Source: RYN-230 sp963723595 (GTDB lineage: Bacteria; Actinomycetota; Actinomycetes; Streptosporangiales; Streptosporangiaceae). From it: DNA of 64,000 nucleotides. Shown here piece by piece: positions 27,338-36,036 of this stretch; position 1 is the stretch's first letter, and the number at the start of each line of letters is the position of its first letter. Position numbers and translations under genes: made by a program. The notes beneath the pieces were generated by a model. The model did no database searches and was not told the DNA's origin. It worked only from the letters and a program-made list of their open reading frames with translations. Where the stretch lies: the NCBI GenBank assembly GCA_963723595.1, contig CAVRRQ010000006.1:372001-436000 (forward strand), in the 5' to 3' direction.

Positions 27338-28810
27338 ATGGCGCAGACACAGACCGGCGAGGGCGCCGGGACCAACGTGCTCGAGGTGCTCGACCAGCGG
27401 CAGCCTACGGCGTTCTACTGGAAGCTGACCATCCTGGCCTGCCTGGGCGGCTTCCTGTTCGGCTACGACACGTCGAACATCGGCTCGGCGCTCAACTTCA
27501 TTCCCTACCACCTGAGCAGCTTCTGGCTCGGCTACCTGGTGGCGGGCGCCTCGCTGGGCGCGGCGGCCGGGGCGGTCCTGGCCTTCCTGACGGCGGACCG
27601 GCTGGGCCGTAAGACCCTGCTGATCGCCGACGCGCTCATCTACGCCGTAGGCTCGATCCTGGCCGCGGTCACCCCCAACGCGGCCATCCTGCTCATCGCC
27701 CGGACCCTGATCGGCATAGCCATCGGGGCCGACTCGGCCATCGCCACCGCCTACATCGCGGAGTACGCGCCCAGCGGACGGCGCGGCGCGCTCAGCATGC
27801 TCCAGCAGTGGATGATCACGGTCGGCATCCTGATCTCCTACGTCATCGCGCTGATCATCCTCAAGATCGCGCCCGGCGCCGCGGGTACCGTGGACTGGCG
27901 GCTGATCCTGGGCCTCGGCGCGGTGCCTGCGCTGATCGGCCTGGGCCTGCGGACCCAGATGCCCGAGTCGCCGCGCTGGCTGCTCCGGCAGGGCAAGTAC
28001 GAGCGGGTCCAGGCCGCGATGAAGGAATTCGGGGCCGACGTCAGCCTCGAGGACGTGGAATACACCGCCCGCCAGCTCCACGAAGAGGACCAGCAGCGGG
28101 AGCAGACCAAGGCCCGGAACTGGACCCCCGGGGTCTTGCGTGCGCTCGTCGTGGTCTGCGTGTTCTTCATCTTCCAGCAGATCACCGGGATCAACATCCC
28201 GCTGTACTACGGCCCGCACCTGCTCGGCCCGCTGTTCCAGGGCAGTAACACCCTGGTGGCCAAGACCATCGCGGGCGTCGAGGTCACCGCGATGCTGACC
28301 GTGGTCAACGTGGGCGCCACCTACTTCGCGTTCCGCTACATCGACAAGGTGGGCCGGCGGAAGCTGGCTATGGGCGGCTACACCGGCATGGCCGTGTTCG
28401 CGCTGGTCGCCGCGGCCGGGCTGGAATACTTCACCGCCACCCCGCGGATCGTGGTCGTGATGATCGGCCTGGCCGGGTTCATCGCCTCGTTCGCCATCGG
28501 CGTGGGCGGCACCGGCTGGCTGCTCCAGGGCGAGGTGTTCCCCACCTCCGTCCGGGGGCAGGCCGCGGCCACCGGCGCGACCGTGGACTGGCTGGCCAAC
28601 TTCGCGCTCATCGAGGTCTTCCCGGTCTGGATGGGCGCCATCGGGCTGGACTGGGTGCTGGTCTGCTTCGCAGGCCTGTGCCTGATGGCCATCCTGTTCG
28701 TGTACCGGTTCGTGCCCGAGACCAAGGGCCATTCGGTGGAGGAGATCAACCGGATCTTCGACCGGGAGGCAGAACGGGGCGTCCTGGCCAGCGCTGCGGC
28801 CGACTCCTGA
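27338..28810 (+). CDS. MFS sugar transporter, SP family
   Basis: 490 aa, intact, 12 membrane segments. Family signatures: GGFLFGYDTSNIGSAL in TM1, ADRLGRKT and DKVGRRK loop motifs, PESPRWLLRQGKYERV, QQITGINIPLYYGPHLLG, and the C-terminal VPETKGHSVEEINRIF. The start is ATG 27338; a longer frame upstream overlaps the divergent DDN gene and is not used. It is probably a proton-coupled hexose or polyol importer. It stands alone, 70 bases before the oxoprolinase gene. Confidence 0.93.
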   Translation: MAQTQTGEGAGTNVLEVLDQRQPTAFYWKLTILACLGGFLFGYDTSNIGSALNFIPYHLSSFWLGYLVAGASLGAAAGAVLAFLTADRLGRKTLLIADALIYAVGSILAAVTPNAAILLIARTLIGIAIGADSAIATAYIAEYAPSGRRGALSMLQQWMITVGILISYVIALIILKIAPGAAGTVDWRLILGLGAVPALIGLGLRTQMPESPRWLLRQGKYERVQAAMKEFGADVSLEDVEYTARQLHEEDQQREQTKARNWTPGVLRALVVVCVFFIFQQITGINIPLYYGPHLLGPLFQGSNTLVAKTIAGVEVTAMLTVVNVGATYFAFRYIDKVGRRKLAMGGYTGMAVFALVAAAGLEYFTATPRIVVVMIGLAGFIASFAIGVGGTGWLLQGEVFPTSVRGQAAATGATVDWLANFALIEVFPVWMGAIGLDWVLVCFAGLCLMAILFVYRFVPETKGHSVEEINRIFDREAERGVLASAAADS

Positions 28811-28880
28811 TGACGGGAAGCCCGGCCCCGGCCACCCGGGGCCGGGTGACCGAGCCCCGGGTTGCCTAGGATGCGAGGTG

Positions 28881-31800
28881 ATGAGCGGGCGCTGGGAGTT
28901 CTGGATCGACCGGGGCGGCACGTTCACCGACGTGGTCGCCCGGCGCCCGGACGGCACGCCTGGCCGTCCGGAAGCTGCTCTCCGAGGATCCAGGCCGGTA
29001 CCAGGACGCGGTGCTGGCCGGCATCCGCGGGCTGCTCGGGGTCCAGGACGGGCAGCCCATCCCGGCCGCGCAGATCGGCTCGGTCCGGCTCGGCACCACG
29101 GTGGCCACCAACGCGCTCCTGGAGCGCCGGGGTGAGCCCACCGTCCTGGTCATCACCCGCGGGTTCCGCGACGCGCTGCGGATCGGCTACCAGAACCGGC
29201 CGCGTATCTTCGCCCGCCAGATCATCCTCCCGGAGCTGCTGTACAGCCGGGTGATCGAGGTGACCGAGCGGGTCAGCGCGCACGGTGAGGTGATCACGGC
29301 GCTCGACGAGGAGGCGGCCGCCCGGGACCTGCGGGCCGCCTACGCCGACGGGCTGCGGGCCGTGGCCGTGGTCTGCCTGCACGGCTACCGCTACCCCGCG
29401 CACGAGGCCCGGATCGGCGAGATCGCCCGGGACATCGGGTTCACCCAGGTCTCGGAGTCGCACGCGACCAGCCCGCTGATGAAGCTGGTGTCCCGGGGGG
29501 ACACCACGGTCGTGGACGCCTACCTGTCCCCGATCCTGTCCCGCTACGTCGACCACGTGACCGCCGAGCTGAACGGGACGCCGGTGCTGTTCATGCAGTC
29601 CAGCGGCGGGCTGGCCGACGCGCACCGCTTCCGCGGCAAGGACTCCATCCTGTCCGGGCCAGCCGGCGGCATCGTCGGCATGGCCCGGACCGCCGCCGCG
29701 GCCGGCTACCGCCGGGTCATCGGCTTCGACATGGGCGGCACCTCGACCGACGTGTCCCATTACGCCGGCGAGTTCGAGCGGCAGTACGAGACCGAGGTGG
29801 CCGGGGTCCGGATGCGGGCGCCCATGCTGAGCATCCACACCGTCGCGGCCGGCGGCGGCTCGATCCTGGCGTTCGACGGCAGCCGGTACCGGGTCGGCCC
29901 GGACTCGGCGGGGGCGGACCCGGGACCCGCCTGCTACCGGCGCGGCGGCCCGCTCACCGTGACCGACGCCAACGTCATGCTGGGCCGGGTCCAGCCCGGC
30001 TGCTTTCCCCGGGTGTTCGGGCCGGGCGGGGACGAGCCGCTGGACGCCGGGCTGGTGGCCACCCGGTTCGACGCCCTGGCCCGGCGGATCGCGGAGGCCA
30101 CCGGGGACCAGCGCAGCGCCGCGGAGGTGGCGGCCGGGTTCCTGGACATCGCCGTGGCCAACATGGCCAGCGCGATCAAGAAGATCTCGGTCCAGCGCGG
30201 CTACGACATCACCCGGTACGTGCTGGCCACCTTCGGCGGCGCGGGCGGCCAGCACGCCTGCGCGGTCGCCGACGCCCTGGGCATGACCGAGGTGCTCATC
30301 CACCCCCTGGCCGGCGTCCTGTCCGCCTACGGCATGGGCCTGGCCGACGTGACCGCGATGCGGGAGAAGGCGGTCGAGGCGGAACTGTCCGGCGGCCTGC
30401 TCGCCCGGCTGGACCGGGTGGCCGGGGAGCTGGAAGCCGCCGCGCGGGACGAAGCTGGAGACCGGGGGCGTCCCGGCGGGACCAGGTCCCGGGTGCGTCG
30501 CGGCGGGCCCACCTGCGCTACCAGGGCACCGATACCTCTCTAACGGTTCCGTTCGGCTCGGCCGGAGTCCATGACCGGCGGCCTTCGAGGACGCCTACCG
30601 CCAGCGGTTCTCGTTCCTGATGCGGGACAAGCCGGTGATCGTGGAGGCGGTGTCGGTGGAGGTGACCGGGGGACATCACGACTCGGCCGGACCTGCGGGC
30701 TCCATGCCGCCAACCGGTCCCCCCGGCAACGTCCCGCCCCCCGCGCCAGACATCCCGATAACAGCAAGTTCACAGTCCCCGCCGGCCCGGGTCCGGATGT
30801 TCACCGGCGGCGAGTGGGCCGAGGTGGATCTCCTGCCGCGCAGCGGGCTGCGGCCCGGCCGCGTGGTCCCCGGGCCCGCCCTCATCACCGAGGACTTCGC
30901 CACCACCGTGGTCGAGCCGGGCTGGCAGGCCGCGGTGACCGGCCGGGGGGACCTGCTGCTGACCCGGCCCGGTGGCCGCCCGGCGCGGCCTGACACCAGC
31001 ACCACCGCTGACCCGGTCATGCTGGAGATCTTCAACAACCTGTTCATGTCCGTGGCCGAGCAGATGGGTGTCCGGCTGCAGAGCACCGCGCACTCGGTCA
31101 ACATCAAGGAGCGGCTCGACTTCTCCTGCGCGATCTTCGACGCGGCGGGCCAGCTGATCGCCAACGCCCCGCACATGCCGGTGCACCTGGGTTCCATGGG
31201 CGAGAGCATCACGATGGTCATCAGCCGCAACGCCGGGACCATGAAGCCGGGCGACGTCTTCATGCTCAACGACCCCTACCACGGCGGCACGCACCTGCCC
31301 GACATCACCGTGGTCACCCCGGTGTTCAGGCTGCCCGATGACGGCGGCCGGATACCGGCGGGACATCCTGTTCTTCGTGGCCTCCCGCGGGCATCACGCC
31401 GAGATCGGCGGCATCACGCCCGGCTCGATGCCGGCCTTCAGCACCCGCGTCGAGGAGGAAGGCGTGCTGATCGACAACTGGCGCCTGGCCGGGGGCGGCG
31501 AGCTGCGCGAGGCCGCCACCACGGACCTGCTCACCTCGGCGGAGTTCCCGTCCCGCAACCCCGGCGCCAACCTGGCGGACCTGCGGGCGCAGATCGCCGC
31601 GAACGAGAAGGGCGCCGCCGAGCTGCGGCAGCTGGTCAGCGAGTTCGGCCTGGACGTGGTGACCGCCTACATGGGCCATGTGCAGGACAACGCGGAAGAG
31701 GCGGTCCGCCGGGTCATCGCCCGGCTGCGGGACGGCGAGTGCGCCTACGAGCTGGACAACGGCGCCGTGATCAGGGTGGCGGTGCGGGTGGACCAGCGGG

Positions 31801-32568
31801 CCCGGACCGCGGAGATCGACTTCACCGGCACCTCCCCGCAGCTGCCGGGGAACTTCAACGCGCCCTCGTCGGTGGCGATGGCCGCGGTCCTGTACGTGCT
31901 GCGCACCCTGGTGGACGACGAGATCCCGCTGAACGCCGGCTGCCTGAAGCCGGTCCGGGTCATCATCCCGCCGGGCAGCCTGCTGGCGCCGGCCTACCCG
32001 GCGGCCGTGGCGGCCGGCAACGTGGAGACCTCCCAGGCGGTCACCGGGGCGCTGTACGCCGCGCTGGGGGTCATGGCCGAGGGGTCCGGCACCATGAACA
32101 ACGTGACGTTCGGCAGCGCCGAATACCAGTACTACGAGACCGTGTCCAGCGGGTCCGGTGCCGGGGACGGGTTCGGTGGCACCGCGGTGGTCCAGACGCA
32201 CATGACCAATTCCCGGCTGACCGACCCGGAGGTGCTGGAGTGGCGGTTCCCCGTCCGGCTGGAATCGTTCGAGATCCGCCGGGGCAGCGGCGGCGCGGGC
32301 CGGTGGCCGGGCGGTGACGGCGGCCGCCGCCGGCTCCGGTTCCTCGCCCCGATGACGGTCAGCATGCTCAGCAGCCACCGGCGGGTCCCGCCGTACGGCA
32401 TGGCGGGCGGGCGCCCCCGGCCAGCTCGGGCACCAGTGGGTCGAACGGGCCGACGGCCGGGTCACCGAGCTGGCCGGCTGCGACCGCGCGGAACTCGGCC
32501 CGGGGGACGTGCTCGTGCTGGAGACCCCGGGGGGTGGCGGTTACGGACCGGCTGATGCACCGGCCTGA
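28881..32568 (+). CDS. Fused 5-oxoprolinase/N-methylhydantoinase (HyuA-HyuB), frameshifted
   Basis: An ATP-dependent cyclic amidase that opens 5-oxoproline or hydantoins. The HyuA half (to ~30990): DRGGTFTDVVARRPDG, TTVATNALLERRGEPTVLVI, nucleotide-binding GFDMGGTSTDVSHY, HTVAAGGGSILAF, TFGGAGGQHACAVADA. The HyuB half: MLEIFNNLFMSVAEQMGVRL, LNDPYHGGTHLPDITVV, SRGHHAEIGGITPGSMP, ending VLETPGGGGYGPADAPA. The fusion is typical of eukaryote-like OPLAH proteins and many bacteria, about 1,225 aa. Single extra bases near 28956, several in 30455-30590, one near 31353 and one near 32408 break the frame; all restore known family sequence when removed. ATG 28881 with GCGAGGTG upstream. Confidence 0.88.
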
Positions 32569-32590
32569 TGCAGCGGCTTAAAGCAGCGGC

Positions 32591-33226
32591 CTAATGCACC
32601 GGCTCGGCCTGGGGGTCGAGGTCCTCGGTCTCGGGCTCGGCCGGCTCCGGGGCTTCCGGCTCCCGCAGCGGCCGCAGCGCCGCTTCGACCCGGGCCAGCT
32701 CGTCGAGCATGGCGGCCGCCGCCTCGGTCATGACCTCGTTCGGCTGCAGCGTCCGGGCGGAGTCGAGGAACTGCTGGACGAACGGGATGTTCACCGCCTC
32801 GAAGACCGGCGTGACCTTGAGCGTGGTCAGCACCTGCTTGAGCATCTGCACGGCCCGGGTGCCCGCGGCCACGCCGCCGTAGCTGGCGAACCCGGCGGCC
32901 TTGTAGTGCCATTCGTGGTGCAGGTAGTCGATCGCGTTCTTGGTCGCCGCGTTGAACCCGTAGTTGTACTCCGGGATCACGAAGATGAACGCGTCCGCCC
33001 GGCTGATGGTCGCGCTCCAGTCCTTGGTGTGCTGGTACTCGTACTGGCCCAGCCGGGGGTGCCGGGGCTCGTTGAACATCGGCAGGTTCACCTCGGCCAG
33101 GTCGACGACCTCGACGGCGAAGTGGCCGTGCGCGGCCGCGGCCGCGGTTATCCACTCAGCGACGGACGGGCCGACCCGCCCGGGACGGGTACTGCCGATG
33201 ATGATCTGCAGCAGCGGCTGGCGCAC
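32591..33226 (-). CDS. NAD(P)H-dependent FMN reductase
   Basis: 211 aa, GTG start. A flavodoxin-like fold of the NADPH-dependent FMN reductase family: phosphate-binding IIGSTRPGRVGPSVAEW, flavin contact VIPEYNYGFNAATKNAIDYL, SYGGVAAGTRAVQMLKQVL. The last 40 residues are an acidic Glu/Pro-rich tail (PEAPEPAEPETEDLDPQAEP), not part of the fold. It may supply reduced FMN to flavin monooxygenases such as the LLM protein at 55 kb, but is not linked to it. Confidence 0.92.
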   Translation of the reverse strand: MRQPLLQIIIGSTRPGRVGPSVAEWITAAAAAHGHFAVEVVDLAEVNLPMFNEPRHPRLGQYEYQHTKDWSATISRADAFIFVIPEYNYGFNAATKNAIDYLHHEWHYKAAGFASYGGVAAGTRAVQMLKQVLTTLKVTPVFEAVNIPFVQQFLDSARTLQPNEVMTEAAAAMLDELARVEAALRPLREPEAPEPAEPETEDLDPQAEPVH

Positions 33227-33331
33227 GTGAGGACTCCAGGGTGTACGGGGATGGTGGGCCGATGTCTTGAGCGCCGGGCCGGGGACCGGTATTCCGGTGC
33301 GTGATAATCACCGCATGACCAAGAGGAGCTC

Positions 33332-34496
33332 ATGACCGAGGACCTCATCACGGAGGCGGAGCACTGGCGCCGGATCAGGCGGCTGCTCAACGGGCACCGG
33401 CAGGAGCTCGCCGCGATGGCCGCCGGGCTGTACCCGGACCTGCCCCGGGTGGCCGGCACCGACCTGCTGTGCTGGCCGGGATGGCTGCCCGCGGCCCCGC
33501 TGGACCTGGCTGACCTGAGGATCGGCTGGGTCAGCGCGCCGCCGCCGCCCGCCGCGGACGGGGACCGGCGCAGCTGCCGCCCACGTCCTGCCGCGATCCC
33601 CGGCCGGCCAGGCGTACCCCACGTACGCGGCGGCGATCGAGGCGCTGGACCGGCCGGCCCTGTTCGAGAACCGGGTCTGCTACCGGCTGCTGGACGCGGA
33701 ACTGTGCGCCCCGGACCGGGGCCGCCCGGGGCTGCGTTTCGGCCCGTCCCGGTACTTCGACGCGGTGAACCTCGGCCACGCCGTGGCGCACGAGCTGACC
33801 GCGGCCTGGGCGCCTCGGGAACCCGGCCCGGCCTCGCCGCCCTGCCGCTGCGGGCCTCCGTGGGTGATCCGTGCGCGCTGCCGCGCCGCAGCGCCCTGAC
33901 CGCGGTCACCACCCTGACCCTGCGCCGCGCCCCCGGCGGCGCGGCGTCGTTCCTGCTGCACTGGCGGGACCCGGCCCGGGTCAACCACGCGGGCGGCGTG
34001 TACCAGGTGATGCCCGCGGGCATCTTCCAGCCGGTCTCCGCGGCCCCGGCCGCGCAGCGTCACGACCTCAGCCTGTGGCGGTGCATGACGCGGGAGTTCA
34101 GCGAGGAACTGCTGGGCGGGACGGAGGAGTACCCCACCCGCGGCGGGCGGCTCGACTACGGGAAGTGGCCGTTCCACCGGGAGCTGGCCGCCGCGCGGGA
34201 AGCCGGCCGCCTGCGGGTCAGCTGCCTGGGATTGGGGGTTCGACCCGCTCACGCTGGCCACCGACATCCTGACCGTGGCCGTCTTCGAGGCCGGCGTGTT
34301 CGACCGGATGTTCCGCGGCCTGGTCACCGAGAACGCGGAAGGCCGGGTGGTCACCCAGGACGGGTCGGCCGCGATCCCGTTCACCCAGGCCACCGTGGAC
34401 CGCTTCACCGGCGGGGCCGAGCCGCTGCAGACCGCCGGCGCGGCCCTGCTCCGGCTCGCCTGGCAGCACCGGGATCATCTGGGTGTCTCCGGGTAA
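33332..34496 (+). CDS. Nudix-like protein of unknown role, frameshifted
   Basis: About 387 aa after repair. ATG 33332 with AAGAGGAGCTC upstream. N-terminus: WRRIRRLLNGHRQELAAMAA (helical), then a middle part RVCYRLLDAELCAPDRG, GPSRYFDAVNLGHAVAHELT, and a C-terminal domain with a diverged Nudix box: GVYQVMPAGIFQPVS ... LWRCMTREFSEELLGGTEEY, ending WQHRDHLGVSG. Three frame breaks: an extra base near 33571, a missing base near 33811 and an extra G near 34235. Similar uncharacterised proteins are annotated as transcriptional regulators in streptomycetes; I see no clear HTH. The REFSEELLG core suggests metal-dependent pyrophosphohydrolase ancestry. Confidence 0.6.
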
Positions 34497-34554
34497 TACC
34501 TTCCGTGGCCTGCTGGGTAAAGAACAGGCAGAGACAGCCTCGGGGAGGACAGCC

Positions 34555-35391
34555 ATGGCGACGAAGCCGGTCATTGCGGGCACGGATGGTTCACGGGAGT
34601 CACTGCAGGCGGTGGACTGGGCGGCCCGCGAGGCGGTGCTCCGCGGAACGTCGCTGCGCATCGTGGCGGTCCCCGCGCTGCCGCCGCGGATGACCGCTAC
34701 CCCCGCCACCCCCGGCACCGTGACCGACGAGGTCGAGCGGTCCATGAGCCAGGCCCTGGCCGGGGCCGCGCAGCAGGTCGCGGCGCAGCAGCCCGGCCTG
34801 GCGATCGAGACCCAGCTGGTGGCCGGGGCGCCGGCCGAGGTCCTGGCGGATGCCGCGCAGGACGCCTCCATGCTGGTCCTGGGCTCCCGCGGAGCCGGGG
34901 GCTTCAGCGCGCTGATCCTCGGCTCGGTGAGCCGCTACGTCGCGACGCACGCGCCGGTCCCGGTCGTGGTGGCGCGCGAGGAGGCCACGTCCGGGCAGCA
35001 CGAGATCGTGGTCGGTGTCCGGGACCCGGCCCAGTCCGAGGCGGCCCTGGGCTTCGGTTTCGAGGAGGCGGCGCTGCGCCAGGCGCGGCTGCTCGCGGTG
35101 CACGCCTGGTCCTCGCCGGTCCCCGGGCGCACCGACCCGCCCGCGGAGGACAGCAGCCGCCTGGAGAGCGCGATCGCCGACTGGCGGGAGAAGTTCCCTG
35201 AGGTGGAGGCCCGCTGGGAAGTGGTGCACGCCCACCCCGGCCGGGTCCTGGCCGGCTCGTCCGCCCGGGCTGACCTGGTGGTCCTGGGCAGGCACGCGCC
35301 GGGTGGGCCGCGCGGTCCCGGCGTCGGCTCCGTCACCCATTCCGTGCTGAGTCACGCCCACGGTCCCGTGGTCTCCGTCCCCGGGGACTGA
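34555..35391 (+). CDS. Universal stress protein with two Usp domains
   Basis: 278 aa, intact. ATG 34555 follows GGGAGGAC. The first Usp domain (residues 4-143) has the strand PVIAGTDGSRESLQAVDWAA and the ATP loop GSRGAGGFSALILGSVSRYV (G-x2-G-x9-GS). The second (150-278) starts EIVVGVRDPAQSEAALGFGF and ends GVGSVTHSVLSHAHGPVVSV, with a weaker nucleotide motif. Tandem Usp proteins are typical of actinobacteria and respond to hypoxia or stationary phase. Monocistronic here. Confidence 0.93.
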   Translation: MATKPVIAGTDGSRESLQAVDWAAREAVLRGTSLRIVAVPALPPRMTATPATPGTVTDEVERSMSQALAGAAQQVAAQQPGLAIETQLVAGAPAEVLADAAQDASMLVLGSRGAGGFSALILGSVSRYVATHAPVPVVVAREEATSGQHEIVVGVRDPAQSEAALGFGFEEAALRQARLLAVHAWSSPVPGRTDPPAEDSSRLESAIADWREKFPEVEARWEVVHAHPGRVLAGSSARADLVVLGRHAPGGPRGPGVGSVTHSVLSHAHGPVVSVPGD

Positions 35392-35393
35392 AT

Positions 35394-35431
35394 CTTCCGG
35401 GGAACTGAATCACGTCTTCCGGGGAACTGAA
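35394..35431. repeat. 16-bp direct repeat after Usp gene
   Basis: CTTCCGGGGAACTGAA occurs at 35394-35409 and 35416-35431, and a related CCGGGGACTGAAT overlaps the Usp stop codon just before it. Probably a decaying tandem array. Confidence 0.7.
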
Positions 35432-35475
35432 GCGCGAACCTCAGGGGTGCTGGGCGATAGTGCCACGCCGGGGCG

Positions 35476-35955
35476 TTAGCACTCGACCCCGGGAACGGGG
35501 CGGCCGTTCTCCAGGTAGCAGGGCCCGCCGGACTGCCGGGCGGCCCTGACCCGCCGCCGGATGGGCTTGCGCAGCAGCTCCAGGGCGGCCGGCAGGGCCT
35601 CCAGCCGGTACCGGGAGATCTCCTCGCGCTGGAGCACAATCGCCGCCAGGTCCGCCTCGGGCAGCGGGCCGCAGTCGAACAGGAAGCGCAGCCCGCCCGG
35701 CTTGCCGCGGCGCGGGGGCCGGAAATCCACGCACACGAGACGGCCGCGGTCCACGGTCAGCCCGCATTCCTCGCGAACCTCGCGGCGGCAGGCCTGCCAC
35801 GGGGTCTCCCCGCCACCCTCCATGACGCCGCCCGGGATGGTCCACCCGGACTTGTAGACCGGCTTGAGGATGAGTAGCCGCCCCGCCCGGTCGAAGATGA
35901 GCGCTCCGGCCGAGGCCGGGATGGCCGGGATCGGCGGGTCGTCCAGTGCGGTCAT
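35476..35955 (-). CDS. Nudix hydrolase
   Basis: 159 aa, intact. A canonical Nudix box (G-x5-E-x7-REUxEExGU) is at residues ~42-64: GGVMEGGGETPWQACRREVR then EECGL. The enzyme would hydrolyse a nucleoside diphosphate-linked substrate with a divalent metal; substrate unknown. The C-terminal tail PCYLENGRPVPGVEC is unusual and ends in Cys. It is divergent from the GH65 gene, 81 bases away. Confidence 0.92.
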   Translation of the reverse strand: MTALDDPPIPAIPASAGALIFDRAGRLLILKPVYKSGWTIPGGVMEGGGETPWQACRREVREECGLTVDRGRLVCVDFRPPRRGKPGGLRFLFDCGPLPEADLAAIVLQREEISRYRLEALPAALELLRKPIRRRVRAARQSGGPCYLENGRPVPGVEC

Positions 35956-36036
35956 GGCACCACGCTACGGTGCCCGGCTGATCCCCTGGTCATAGGCTGG
36001 CCCCGTGGTGAACATGCACGCAGCCATGGACGAGCG

